From contig NC_083341.1 of the NCBI RefSeq assembly GCF_019175385.1, positions 91,476,321-91,540,320 of the forward strand: a stretch of DNA of 64,000 nucleotides, written 5' to 3'. Below, piece after piece: positions 12,301 to 24,255 of this stretch (its first letter is position 1; every line of letters starts with the position of its first letter). A program made the translations under genes and the position numbers. Under the pieces are notes generated by a model that worked only from the letters and a program-made list of their open reading frames with translations, made no database searches and was not told where the DNA came from. The DNA comes from Lycium barbarum (Eukaryota > Streptophyta > Magnoliopsida > Solanales > Solanaceae).

Positions 12301-13719
12301 ACCACCCCTAGTTTTCTTCATAATTCAAGAACCTTCAAGAAAGAACTTGGAGGAGAAAGACCAAGCCATATTCAGCTATGGCTATGAAAATTCCAAGTCT
12401 TCCAATCTTGTCCCAAAAATTTATCTCTTGTTATATTCCTACTAATTCAAGGGTCCTCTACAACGTGGTGTAATTATTTCGGAAGATAAGTCGTTTGTTT
12501 CATCAATTTAACATTTGAGCCAAGTGAAGAAGTTGGGAGAAAAAGGTATGATTCAATCCCTTTTTATATGTTATAAAGGTCTTGTTGATGTTGTAGAATG
12601 TAGAAAGGAGTAGACTTGGTGGAAATATGGAAGTTGCATGAATATATATATATATATGTGTATGTAGCCGTGTGGTGTTGTAATGGAGGGGAATGAACAA
12701 TTTCAATTTATTATGTTAATTGTGTTGTAATGACCTTTTGAATGCAAATGGAAGAATTTTAGTTTAAGTTAGTATGCAAAATTTGTGGTTAAGTTGTTGT
12801 TGGAAAGTATGTGATTTTATTATAAATTATGTAATTGAGGAAACGAAGTTGTAAGACGCAAATGGTGATGGTTGTAAGTGAAATTGGAAGAGAAAAATGT
12901 GTTGCGGATGATTATGTTGATAATTGGAGGTTTCGGATGAATTATGGTTTTGGTGGAATTCTTGTATATTTTGCAAATATTTGTATAATGATATGGAATA
13001 CCTCCGGATTGTGTTGGAATGATTTTGATTAGTAAATGAATATAGAAATGTTGATATTAGCTTGGAATTGTGAAGTTACAATGGAAGTTGTCGCCTTACG
13101 TAGAAAAGAAGACTATTTACGTTATAGTGTGTTTTGTGACGATTGTTGATGTTGTTGGTATTGTTGTGTTGTTGTTGTTGATATTCTGGGCCGAGTTAAA
13201 TTCTCGGGGCGTTATATTTATAGGGGAGGTGCTGCCAAAATTTCGGTAGACAAGTACTAATTCAAGATTGAATACCAAAAGCCTTATAGTTAACATTTGG
13301 TAAAAATGACCATCTGTAGATTCCGGGCGAAACGGGAATTGAATCTGGACGAGCGTAGGGCGCAACTAAGGTATGTAAGGCTTACCCTCTCTTTTTCTTG
13401 GCATGTCCTAGATGTGATAGGCTATGATTTGAGCTTCGGGGATGACTCCACTCTTTGAAGTTCGAGCTTATATTTGACCCTTTTTCATTCAGTATCATTG
13501 AATTGATTATCTTATGTTTAGTTGAAAAGGTAGTTTGAACATACGCAACTTCCACCAACGGAACCGAATTACCCTGAACCTTTCGTAGATGACTTTATAA
13601 GACCAAATGTTTATAATTTACGTATGCCGCCTCGACTTAACCCGAGGTGGGCCCACAACCCCTGAAACCTATTTGTATTGTTTTATTTGCCTTATTTCCG
13701 TATGATAATTAAGAGAAAC

Positions 13720-14105
13720 TTTGGCTAATGTTCCGAGTTTGCTATAAGTACCTAGTAACTCAGATATAAGTATTCTGACTCGACTATTCTGATATAAACA
13801 CTCCGATACGAACGATCTGATTCGAATATTATGATATAAGCATTCTGATGTAAATATTCCGACATAAGTATTTTGATATAAGCATTCTGATGTAAATATT
13901 CCGACATAAGTATTTTGATATAAGCATTCCTATATAAATAATCCGATATAAATATTCTGATATAAGTATTCTGAGTTAGGTATACTGGTACGAGTGTCTG
14001 GTATAAGTGTTCTGATACGGGTATTCCGATATGAGTGTTCCGATATAAGTATTCGGCTAAGAAATCTGGATATGAGTCTTCTGACCCGAGTATTCTGACA
14101 TGAGT
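13720..14105 (+). repeat. Imperfect short repeats of TCTGATATAAGTAT type
   Basis: About 20 diverged copies of a roughly 17-bp unit built around TTCTGATATAAG. Related copies occur in solo LTR G at 58480-58620, so the repeat belongs to the LTR family. Confidence 0.7.
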
Positions 14106-14639
14106 ATCCTCTGTAAGCCTTAATGTTCTCTATGTACGATCTCGGATCGCTTAAAAGTCCGAAGAGGTTTCTGTATTTCAAATGCTCATAACTTCCCGAT
14201 ACTAACTTGGAAGAACCCGAAACTCGTTTCTGAGCCTTCGAATGTCGGCAAGTGTAACTATCCATCGAGTCTGGATTTATGTGCAAATGGTTTCTCATGA
14301 CTCTGCTCGTGCATGACTCAATGTCTCTTTCACTGCGTCCCGGGCCAAGTTCTGTTATCGTGCCCTTCTTCTGCTTTGTTCACTGCGTCCCGGGCCAGGT
14401 TCTGTTATCGTGCATTTCCTCTGCATTGTTCACCGCGCCCCTCGGTGGGAGAGCCGGGTTCTGTTGTCTGTATATGATGATATGGGGATGGCGGCCAGGA
14501 TGGCATATGATTCTGTTCACCGCGTCTCTTCCCAGAGGGCCGGGTTCTGTTTACCGCGTCCCTTATCACAGGACCGGGATCTGTTATCTGTGGAAATATT
14601 ATATGATTCTGATATGCATAATTTGTGTCCGGAAAGTAA

Positions 14640-14835
14640 GCATTCTGGTATTTTGTACGTTCTGTATTCCGTCCGATATATGACATCATCTGAGCATTCT
14701 GTACGTTCTGTATTTCGTCCGATATATGACATCATCTGAGCATTCTGTACGTTCTGTATTCTGTCCGATATATGACGTCATCTGAGCATTTTGTACGTTA
14801 TGTACCCCGTCTGGCGTGTGACATCACTTCTGTAC
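14640..14835 (+). repeat. 46-bp tandem repeat in LTR S1
   Basis: Units start GCATTCTG at 14640 (longer first copy), 14694 and 14740, then a decayed copy at 14786. The spacing between the clean copies is exactly 46 bp. Confidence 0.85.
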
Positions 14836-15077
14836 GTTCTGTACTCCGTTCTGTACTCCGTATTGTCTGCACCTCTTCGGACATGCGATCTGTAATTGTA
14901 AAATAAGCATTTTGGTACTCTGGTTAACACACTTACTTTCTGTATATTCACTGATATGTGAGACAGGTATGTATGCTTTGTGTCTGAAAAGTAGTAAGCG
15001 TCTGGTACTCTGAATACCGTACTTGGTTGTTAGTTCTGTCTGTTTCAGTTATGGTTCTGTTTCTTGGTGATCCATGC

Positions 15078-15147
15078 TTTACATACTCAGTACATATTCC
15101 GTACTGACCCCCTTTCTTCGGGGGCTGCGTTTCATGCCGCGCAGGTA
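15078..15147 (+). promoter_or_regulatory. Conserved LTR double stem-loop module (LTR S1)
   Basis: TCAGTAC..GTACTGA followed by a CCCCC-TTTCTTC-GGGGG stem. The second stem is C/G-only here, against GTCC/GGAC in the other superfamily. Confidence 0.6.
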
Positions 15148-15787
15148 CTCCCAGATGAGCTGAAGTTCTTACAGAAGATGTTCCAGCGGAGATGGCAAGC
15201 CCCATTCTCCCGGAGAGCTGCCAAGTCAGAGTTTGTTTGTTATGATTTCTGGATTTGTTTTAGAGACTTTGCAGACAGCGTCGTGGGTACTGGTCGTCAG
15301 TCTGTAAGCGGCTCCGTCAGCCGATCTGTCTGTCTGTGTTATGTACCGAATTTTGTATGACTATAGATTTGTTCGGCTTGAAAGCTATGAGAAAGAATAC
15401 TTCTGGAAAAAATTTACTATGTGCTTTATCTTATTTGTTTTAAAAAGTTTGACGTGGCTTTAAGTGCAGTAAGAGTCTGAGGGTTCGCTCGGCCCCAAGT
15501 AAGGGTCGGGTGCCCATCACACCCTAGCAAGGCCGGGGTGTGACAATTATAACTCTTCCTCAAGACATTATTAAATCAAAATTAGCTCGGTACTTTGCAA
15601 AACCTTTCCAAAACACGACTTATAGTTCGCCTTCCTCAACGAACTTCCTTCTCTTGCCTCAAATGTCTTTGGAATCTTAATTAGAATCGTTAAGTACCCC
15701 TTCGTACTTGTGGAGACATCATATACATCTTGCCCTGTGTTAGCCTATTTACCGCACAGCGACATGAAATTTTTTCGAGGTGTAACA

Positions 15788-15823
15788 CTCTTCCCCTTTC
15801 AAAAACATTCGTCCTCGAATGTT
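15788..15823 (-). other. Polypurine tract and adjacent inverted repeat of element B
   Basis: The minus strand reads GAAAGGGGAAGAG (15788-15800) against the LTR. Next is a perfect 8-bp inverted repeat, AACATTCG-TCCT-CGAATGTT (15804-15823). Confidence 0.75.
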
Positions 15824-15991
15824 AAGTGCTCGGGAATTCTACAGATATTTCGCCAGAGTTTCCCCTGTAATATGGCACTACTACCCCCATCACAACAACC
15901 CACAATAATATCGCCTCACAGGGCTACAACACAATGGCAAGAAAAATATGGCCACACACGACCAAAATATTAAAAGAAAGCATTACATACC

Positions 15992-18900
15992 TTATGATAA
16001 TGGCGTCTCATGTTGAATCTCTTTCGGGGGTGGAAACAATTGCGGGTAGTATTGCGGGGGTGGAAACAATTGCAGGGGTGGAAACCATTGCGGGGGTGGA
16101 AACAATTGCGGGTCTTCTTCCGCTTCCCAAGCCATTTCCTCTCGATTGTTGTTTCTCCACAAGACCTTAACCGAGGCTACCTCTTTATTTCTAAGTTTCC
16201 GTACTTGCCTGTCTAGTATGGCAATGGGTACCTCGTCATAAGCCAACTTCTCCGTAACTTGAACATCATCTACCCTTATGATCCTGGAAGGATCTCCGAC
16301 ACACTTACGGAGTATTGATACATGGAAAACTGGATTTACTGGCTCAAGTTCTGGAGGTAAGTCCAGTTCATAAGCTACTTGGCCTATCTTGCGGACAATC
16401 CTAGAAGGCCCAATATATCAGGGACTAAGCTTGCCCTTCTTGACAAATATCATCACTCCCTTCATCGGTGATACCTTCAGGAATACCTAATCATTAACTT
16501 GGAATTCTAAGTCTCGTCGACAGTTGTCCGGATAAGATTTTTGGCGACTTTGGGCTGTCAACAATCGGTCTCAGATTGATCTTTTCTACTGCTTGTTGAA
16601 TAAACTCTGGACCTATTAGTTGTACCTCTCCTACTTCAAACCACCCAATTGGCGATCTACACTTCCTTCCATAAAGAGCTTCATACGGGACCATCTAAAT
16701 ACTAGAATGATAGTTGTTGTTGTATGCAAACTCAATAAAAGGAAAGTGGTCATCCTAACTACCTCCAAAATCTAGCACACATGCCCGTAACATATCTTCC
16801 AAGGTCTGAATAGTGCGTTCAGTTGTCCATCAGTTTGTGGGTGAAATACTGTGCTAAGTCTCACTTGAGTACCCAAACCTTCTTGGAAGGACTTCCAGAA
16901 TTTAGCTGTAAATTGTGCTCCCCTGTCAGTAATAATAGACACCGGGACACCATGGAGCTACACCACTTCTTTAAGGTACAGTTTTGCATAATCTTCTGCC
17001 GCATAGGTAGTTCTGACTGGTAGAAAATGAGCCGACTTCGTGAGTCTATCAACAATTACCCATATGGAGTCATATTTGAGCCGAGAACGAGGCAAGCCTA
17101 CAATGAAATCCATGTTAATTACTTCCCATTTCCAAGTTGGAATTTCCATCGCTTACAATAATCCACCTGGCTTCTGATGTTCAATCTTCACTTGTTGGAA
17201 ATTCGGGCATTGAGCTACAAATTTTACTCTATCTTTCTTCATTCCATCCCACCAATACATTAACTTAAGATCATGGTACATCTTTGTTGCTCCTGGATGA
17301 ATAGAATAACAGGAGTAACGAGCTTCTTCTAGAATCTGACGATGCAGTCCTGCCACATCTGGCACACATACCCTGCCTCGATACCTGAGAACTCCATCTG
17401 CAGAAGCTTCAAATGGTGACTTCTCTTTCTCAGGAAATGTATCTCTATAGTGACTCAACTGGGGATCTTCATATTAGTGTTTTTTCACATCCATTTCTAG
17501 AGATGAGATAGTTAGGTTATGGACGGCAACTCCTGTATCGCCAGAGTCCATTAAATGAACTCCTAGGCTAGCTAGCTGGTGGAGCTCATGGACTAATTAT
17601 TTCTTCTCCGGAGGGACCTCACATAGACTACCCATTAATTTGCGGCTAAGTGCATCAGCTACTACATTTCCTTTCCAGGATGATATAAAATACTGACATC
17701 ATAATCTTTCAATAGTTTTAACCACCGCCTCTGTCGTAGATTTAACTCCTTCTGCTTGAAAATATATTGGAGACTCTTGTGATCTATATAAATATCCACA
17801 TGTACACCGTACAAGTAATGTCTCCACATTTTTAGCGCATGAATCACGGCAGCTAATTCGAGGTCATGAGTTGGATAATTCTTCTCATGTTTCCGCAACT
17901 GCCTAGAAGCACAGGCGACCACCTTACCGTGCTGCATCAACACACAACCCAATCCAATACTGGAGGCATCACAATACACAACATAACCATCGGCCCCTTC
18001 TGGAAGGGTTAAAACTGGAGTTGAAGTCAACCTATCCTTCAATTCCTGGAAACTGCATTCATAAGCATCGGCCCACTGAAATTTTACTGACTTCTGAGTT
18101 AGCTTCGTCAGTGGTGCAGAAATAGAAGAAAATCCTTCCACAAATCTTCTATAATAGCCTGCCAAACCCAAAAACCTACGGACTTCTGTAGGCGTTCTGG
18201 GCCTTGGCCAAGCCTTCACAGCCTCAATTTTCTGAGTATCAACTCGAATGCTGTCAGCTGAAATGATATAGCCTAGAAAAGTTACCGAATTCAGCCAGAA
18301 TTCGCATTTTGAAAATTTAGCATACAATTCACGAGCCCGAAGAATTTCGAGGACAGTACACAAATGATCTGCATGTTCTACTTCAGTCCGAGAATATACT
18401 GGAATGTCATCAATGAACACTATCACTAATAGATATAAGAAAGGCCTGAACACATTATTCATCGAATTCATAAACACCGTTGAGGGCATTTGTCAACCCA
18501 AATGGCATCACCCGAAATTCATAGTGGCCATATCTGGTTCTGAAAGTCGTTTTGGGCATATCTTCTTCTCTAACTCTCACTTGATGATATCCCAATCTCA
18601 GGTCAATTTTGGAAAACCACTTGGCACCCTGTAGTTGATCAAATAAATCATCAATTCTCGGAAGAGGATATTTATTCTTGATCGTCACCTTGTTCAGCTG
18701 CCTATAGTCAATGCACATTCATAAAGATCCATCTTTCTTTCTTACGAATAGGACAGGTGCTCCCCATGGAGATGAACTGGGTCTAATGAATCCCTTCTCA
18801 AGCAAATCCTTCAGTTGTGCCTTTAACTCTTTCAATTATGCAGGAGCCATTCTGTAAGGAGGAATAGATATAGGTTTAGTATCCGGCAGCACATCAACAG

Positions 18901-19319
18901 CAAAATCAATCTCCCGCTCTAGTGGAAGGCATGAAAGTTCATCTGTAAATACATCCAGAAATTCATTTACTACCGAGATAGATTGAAAAGTCGGCGGCTT
19001 TGCTTCGGTGTCATGAACTCGGACTAAATGATAAATATAGCCTTTGGCGACCATCTTCCTTGCCTTGAGGTAGGAAATAAACCTACCCCTAGGAGATGCT
19101 GTGTTACCCTTCCATTCAAGTATTGGTTCTCCCGGAAATTGAAACCGAACTATTTTCGTTCTGCAATCCAATTAGCATAAAAAGAAGCCAACCAATCCAT
19201 GCCCATAATCACATCAAAATCTACCATTTCCAGTTCAATCAAATCAGCTATAGTCTGGCGATCACATACCACAGCCACACAATTTCGATATACTTGTCTA
19301 GCTATTACTGGATCACCAA
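15992..19319 (-). pseudogene. Broken pol of element B (Tekay-type chromovirus)
   Basis: Minus-strand pol in several frames. Recognisable in N-to-C order are: the late part of protease and MDWLASF (19319-19150); the protease-RT linker (18836-19171); RT with [17 protein letters not shown] (18455-18718) and the FIDD catalytic box; RNase H with YCDASS (17662-18489); the integrase zinc region (17153-17458); the integrase core [12 protein letters not shown] (16958-17149); and the chromodomain (15992-16246). At least three frame changes and several stops separate these. RNase H has IDHKS in place of TDHKS. The protease start lies beyond solo LTR I, at 21673. After the chromodomain the tail is expanded by a repeat at 16020-16112. 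This would reverse transcribe and integrate the element if intact; it is clearly dead. Confidence 0.88.
16020..16112. repeat. GGGGTGGAAACAATTGCG minisatellite at the chromodomain tail
   Basis: Four imperfect copies of an 18-21-bp unit. In the minus-strand pol frame they give repeated PQLFPPP-like peptides directly after the chromodomain, where E and J have a single KYPQLF or KYPHLF. Confidence 0.8.
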
Positions 19320-19447
19320 TGTTACACCTCAGAAATTTTCCGCGAGCCTACAATGAATAGACCAATGAAGGGTATGAGTGTGTGATGTTTTACTAAGTAG
19401 GGAATGACTAATTATGAATTTTTAGAAATAAGAAATTTGCGGAATTT

Positions 19448-19784
19448 TATTTCAGCCCAGTGGTCGTAAAGTGATTTACGGCCCGTAAAGTGATTTACGG
19501 ACCGTAAAGTGCCATCGTCCTTCAACATTTCAAAAATTTTAACTTTCTGTTAAATGCTGAAATGGTAAAATACGACCCAGAATACGGACCGTAAATCGAA
19601 ATAAGGCCCGTAAACTGAGTCGTAAACTGCCATGATCTCCAGCCAACCTTTCTGTTTCTGATATGCTTAAATACGACCGTGGAGGACGGACCGTAAACCA
19701 GTATACGGTCCGTAAACTGTGGTTTACGACCACTGTACACCCCGATTGTTGTTCATTAAAAATCAGATTTGGAGTATTAAAAAG
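19448..19784 (+). promoter_or_regulatory. Palindromic TTTACGGTCCGTAAA-type array and TATA-like box in LTR I
   Basis: More than ten half or whole palindromes (TTTACGGACCGTAAA and ATACGGTCCGTAAA types) span 19463-19735. They are followed by TATTAAAAAG at 19775-19784. Confidence 0.6.
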
Positions 19785-21199
19785 GGACCCTAACCTCATT
19801 TTATTTCATTTCTCATCTCCACAATTCAAGAACACTCTAGAATATTCTCCAAACACTTCATCCAAGAGAATCAAAGGAATATAAAGATCAACAACATTAA
19901 ATCCATGAAGCCAAGTGTATGAAACTGAAGTGAAGTTCATCCAAACCAAGAAATCTCAAAGGAGGTGAAGTAGGGTTTGGTGAAAGAGGAAGGAATTCCA
20001 CTCTAGACTTATTCCACCATCATCCAAGGTAAGTTTCATGACCATTTTATGTTGTTTAAGGTATTGGAAGGTTAAGATACCTGAATTGTAGAAGAATATA
20101 GCAAATGGGTCTTTCAAGAGTGAATAGTGTCGTGAGGGAGTGGTAGTTGAATTGAATCATGAATGTTAGTGTGTTGTGAGTATGAATATGTTATAAATGA
20201 CATGTAAACCATGAGATAAGTGTGATACATGGGAAAATACGATAGCGAACCCAAAACCATAAATGTGGGGAAAATGAAGAGAAATGGTGGATCATGGCCA
20301 TTGTATATGAATGATAATTGTGATTTGCTATATTATGATTGTTATTGTGGGTGATTGGGAGTTCATATGGAATACGGGAAAAGTAGTATAAACAAAGGAA
20401 GTGCTGCCCAATTTTCTCTAGAAATAGTAGTGCGTTCTTATAGTTGGTTAACTAACGATCGTACGAATCCTCTTTTTGAAGGTAGAGGCATGACATTGAA
20501 GGAGAATAAGAAAACGCTAAATTGCTTAAACGACAAAGGTCTGTGAGGCTAGTCCCTTCCTTCTAATGGCATGAATCCTATAGCATAAATTCCATTCCTC
20601 TTCATGAGTTCATGTATTCCGAAGAAAGTTAAAAGCCTATATCTATAAATGTCTCTATAAGATAAGAGATATAATACTAAGATGCCATAATGATGAAGAT
20701 GTTATTGATTACCCACACTCACCTTATGTGCTAACTCCTTCAAGGTGAGGCAGAATGTCAATAATTGCTCCATAATGAAATCGGGGGATCATGACCTTAC
20801 GTCACCCCGATAAAGTATAGTTGATCTTGAGCTTTACACATGTACTATAATAATATGAGCATGTCATGATAATATTACACCGCGCCTAGTTGGCCGGGCA
20901 GTCACTGCTAAGGCGGGCAGTTATACGGATACACCATGACCATTTGGCATGGGCAGACACCACTAGTGGGCGGCATGAGATGGAACCCCAGACGCGGGAG
21001 GCCTGGACGCGGGCTATTGTTATTGATTATCACACCGTTCCATTTTGGACGGGCAGCTTACATATTATGCATATATGATATGATGATGAGTATGAGTAAG
21101 ATAGCATGCATTACTTCTCTTATGATTGTCATTCAGATCCAGATGTTTCATATTGATGTTCTCATTATATTATTGTTGTCTTCCTTCGTTGTTTATGCC

Positions 21200-21268
21200 T
21201 CTCATACTCAGTACAATATTCGTACTGACGTCCGTTTTCTTTGGACGTTGTGTTCATGCCCACAGGTA
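21200..21268 (+). promoter_or_regulatory. Conserved LTR double stem-loop module (LTR I)
   Basis: CTCAGTAC..CGTACTGA, then GTCC..GGAC, then TTCATGCCCACAGGTA. Confidence 0.6.
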
Positions 21269-21672
21269 GACAGGGAGGTGAGCTTGATCCAGATTCTTAG
21301 TAGCTGTCAGCTGATTGAGAGCACTCCATTGTTCGGACGTGCTTGTGATTCTCCTTTTGGTATATATGCATATTTTGGGCACGACGGAGTCTTGTTCCGT
21401 CTATATATATATACAGTCTGTCAGTAGAGGCTCGTAGATATGCAGTGTGGGTTAGATGGTCTCACAAGATGGTGTTATATGTATATATTATTTTGATGGC
21501 CGAGAGGCAAATGTATATAAAGCATTTATATTTCTATCTAAAATATGTTTTCCCTATAATTCGTGTATGAAGTTGATAAAAGGGCCGTAAGTGAGTAAGA
21601 TGAGTGGTAGAGTGAGTGGTGCTCGGTGGCTAGCCTCGGGTACCCGTCGCGGCCCCTAGCTGGGTCGTGACA

Positions 21673-23207
21673 ACCAACCAGAGTAGATACCTCAAAAGGT
21701 TTAATTGGCTCGGGTTTCACCCCAATACGATCAGCAATATACGGAGTAATATAGGACAAGGTAGAACCCGGATCAATCAATGCATAAACATCATGAGAAA
21801 ATATGGATAGTATACCTGTAACCACATCAGGGGAGGACTCAAGATCCTGACATCCGGCTAAGGTATAAATACGGGGCGAGGTGCCACATGAACTAAATGG
21901 TCCCCCTCTGCCCCTACCGTGGCCTGCAAGAGTCTAGGGAGTCTGCCCTACCGGGCGCACGGATGAGGAAAACCAGCTGCTGATCCTATGGGTTGAGCCC
22001 CAACTCTACCACCCATCGATGGACAATCACGCATCATATGCCCAACCTGACCACAGGCATAGCAAGCATCTGAACCTCGGCGACACTGGCCTAAATGTAA
22101 TATGCCGCACTGGCTGCATCGTGGAATCGATGGTCTCCTCCGACTAGGATCACCTCCAAACTGAGGACCTAAGACCCTTGAACTCTGACCGGGACCAGAA
22201 TAAATGGGGCGATCAAATCTCCTACCCGCGAATCGAGGAGGTGCACTGGCTGCGGACTGACCTGAATATCTGGAGTACTGCTGCAGTTGACTCCCTCTAT
22301 ACTCACTACTAGTATCGGCAGATCTGGCCCTCTTGCTCTGCCTTCTATCAATATCGCGCTCACCCCGGTTCAGCTGTTATTGCTCCTCTATGTTCTGGGC
22401 ATGAGCCTGAATACGGGAAATGTCCATCCCCTCCTATAGCGAAGCTGTCAAGCAATCCTTAAACAAATGTTGCCCTAAGCCACTCACATATCAATGTACC
22501 CTATCTCCCATATCCGCTATCATCGTCGGGGCATACCTAGCCAATGAATTAAAATTAAGGTTGTACTCTCGGGAACTCGTATTCCCTTGCTTAAGATTCA
22601 AGAATTTATCTGCTCTGGCCTGACGGACCTTGGGTGGCAAATAATGACGGATAAAAGCATTCACAAACTCTTGCCAAACCGGGGGAGGTACATTTTCCCC
22701 TCTTGAAGAGATCCAATTGTTATACCATAGAACCGCCACATCCCGCAATCTATAAGATGCCAGCTCCACTGACTCGATATCCGTAGCATGGATGATCCTC
22801 AACGTCCTCAATATCTCATCTATGAAGCCTTGCGGGTCTTCATTCGTCTTTGACCCCAAAAATTCTGGAGGATTTAAACTCATAAAATCACGAGCCCTTG
22901 CACTAACCACTCAATCACCTGGGCCCATACTCTGTGGTTAGGCCTGAATGGCAACCAACTGAGTCAATAGCTAAATAGCCTCGGTTATCTGTTGACCCGA
23001 AGCACCCGGTGAAGGAACTGGAGGCATAGGAGCTGGAGCAGAGACCCCTTATTGTTCTTCTAAAATAGGCTGAGTGTGAGAGGTATGGGATAGAGCCTCG
23101 TTATGGGATTCACCTTCCTCTATATTCGTTGGTGGCTCCTTTTCCATCCGCCTTGCTGTCGTGGCCTTGCCCTTCTAGGCGGCTGTGGCTTTCCTCTTTA
23201 CCGGCAT
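21673..23207 (-). pseudogene. Broken gag-protease of element B
   Basis: Gag starts at the ATG of 23207 (MPVKRKATAA), 208 bp from the 5' LTR. The N-terminal Pro-rich part has several stops. The retrotransposon-gag core is open at 22491-22910, with PPEFLGSK and the conserved LASYRLRDVAVLWYNNW stretch that E lacks. After a stop come the basic linker and two knuckles near 22040-22110 (CSQCG and CYACGQVGHMMRDCP). The protease motif [11 protein letters not shown] lies near 21780, and the frame runs to the solo LTR I junction at 21673. The Asp-Pro-Gly active site (instead of DSG or DTG) is shared by A, B and E. It is dead by frameshift and stop codons. Confidence 0.85.
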
Positions 23208-23415
23208 CGCTGAAATCATAACGCACAATTAGGGAAAAGAAAATCTTATAGCATAGCTCTATCGCACGATCAAATAAGAAGAAAGACGGTCATTTTTCCT
23301 AAATGCCCCGCAGCCTCTCGTTTATAAGTGTGGTGCGCTTCATACCCATAAACAAGACTCTACTGGACACGGCTCGTAGACATACCCTAGGACGGAACTA
23401 CTATGATACCACCTT
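23208..23415 (-). other. 5' leader and mutated PBS of element B
   Basis: The PBS at 23400-23411 reads TGGTATCATAGT on the minus strand, two changes from the initiator tRNA-Met complement seen in A and E. The rest of the leader is close to those of A and E. Confidence 0.8.
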
Positions 23416-23560
23416 TATCCCGACCCGACTAGGGCCAGGACGGGTACCCGGAGCTACCCTACCGGGCACCACCTAACATACTTGTCCTCCAACTCAACCT
23501 GAATACACGCTAATCCCAACATGAAACTTATCATAAGATGGTCATCAACATCTACAAAAC

Positions 23561-23563
<3 letters not shown>

Positions 23564-23613
<50 letters not shown>
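23564..23613. repeat. (TA)n(CA)n microsatellite
   Basis: About 15 TA units followed by about 10 CA units. The sister LTR has only a short TA run near 9300, so the array grew after insertion. Confidence 0.95.
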
Positions 23614-23614
<1 letters not shown>

Positions 23615-23865
23615 TCAGCCCACAAGGCTACCAAAAATGATTAACAAAGTATGCATTGGTGTATTCATGAGACATCTACTACCCACGCATATGTATCTAC
23701 GAGCCTCTACTGGAGTACTGAGACATAAGGACGGGACAAGACCCGTCATACCCAAATATGAACACAAAATAATACATCAATAAGCTGCACCTCTGGAGTA
23801 GTGGGGTGCTCCTGTATAACCTGATATAGTTCCTAAGAATCTGGGCCGCCTCCCTGTCTACCAGT

Positions 23866-23930
23866 GGGCATGAACACAGCGTCCATAAAAAGAAAGGACG
23901 TCAGTACGAACAATGTACTGAGTATGTAAG
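23866..23930 (-). promoter_or_regulatory. Conserved LTR double stem-loop module (element B 5' LTR)
   Basis: Complete copy with GTCC..GGAC and TCAGTAC..GTACTGA stems; its sister at 9561-9606 is deleted. Confidence 0.55.
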
Positions 23931-24099
23931 ACATACACGATAACATGATAAAGAGATGCAAAAATATAAGATAAAGTGGTAACCTGTAACTGATTGCCTC
24001 TTAAGGCGGAGTCATGCATGCTAACTTATATAGTAATTAACATCATATCATGTAAGCATATATATGTAACTGCCCAACCATATAGGTAAGGTGTGATCA

Positions 24100-24255
24100 A
24101 CACTAACCCGCGGCCGGGCCTCCCGCGGCCGAGGTAAACATCTCAAGCCGCCAACTAGTGGTGTCTGCCCAGCCATATAGGCATGGTGTAATCATCATCG
24201 TAGCAGCCCACTACGCCCATCGTAGTGGTGACTGCCCAGCCATATAGGCGCGGTG
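24100..24255. repeat. Tandem GCCCAGCCATATAGGC-type repeats
   Basis: Units containing CTAGTGGTG and TGCCCAGCCATATAGGC followed by GGTGTAATCAT are repeated two to three times. The 3' LTR (9745-9860) has fewer. LTR J has a related array at 36517-36672. Confidence 0.65.

Larger units (their letters stand above)
11987..15545 (+). mobile_element. Solo LTR S1 (TGTTATATCCCG-like superfamily)
   Basis: Starts TGTTATGTCCCG and ends GGGGTGTGACA, with perfect TSD ATTAT at 11982-11986 and 15546-15550. The empty site is visible in the sister LTR of B near 25750-25760. At 3559 bp it is the longest of the four related solo LTRs (S1, S2, F, G); several tandem-repeat blocks lie within it (13720-14105, 14320-14560, 14640-14835). 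ORFs inside (for example 14279-14683) are frames through those repeats. It has no internal domain. Confidence 0.94.
9161..15787 (-). mobile_element. Element B, 3' LTR carrying two later insertions
   Basis: Ends in TGTCACGACC at 9161 and in TGTAACA at 15787 (plus-strand reading), next to a polypurine tract at 15788-15800. Its partner is the 5' LTR at 23416-25993, about 5% different in a sampled 240 bp. Without the LINE (11123-11726) and solo LTR S1 (11987-15545) this LTR is about 2.4 kb. Neither insertion is in the 5' LTR, so both came after B landed. Outside these insertions it holds no gene. The B element as a whole spans 9161-25993 within the 5' LTR of element A. Confidence 0.92.
19320..21672 (+). 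mobile_element. Solo LTR I (TGTTACACC superfamily)
   Basis: Starts TGTTACACCTCAG and ends GGGTCGTGACA, with perfect TSD ACCAA at 19315-19319 and 21673-21677. It splits the protease codons of element B; the flanks join in frame and match the uninterrupted E protease. It has no internal domain. The palindromic array and TATA box are at 19448-19784 and the stem-loop module is at 21200-21268. ORFs inside have no recognisable domain. Confidence 0.94.

Noticed and set aside
13720..14105. Short regularly spaced repeats as a CRISPR-like array
   Set aside because: Units are degenerate and contiguous without unique spacers, in plant LTR DNA.
14930..15360. Possible host exon (98-residue plus-strand ORF at 15064-15360)
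   Set aside because: It covers the conserved LTR module and the LTR end of S1; homologous positions in F, G and S2 are not open.
20936..21427. 163-residue plus-strand ORF
   Set aside because: Lies in solo LTR I and runs through the stem-loop module; similar frames are closed in the other LTRs.
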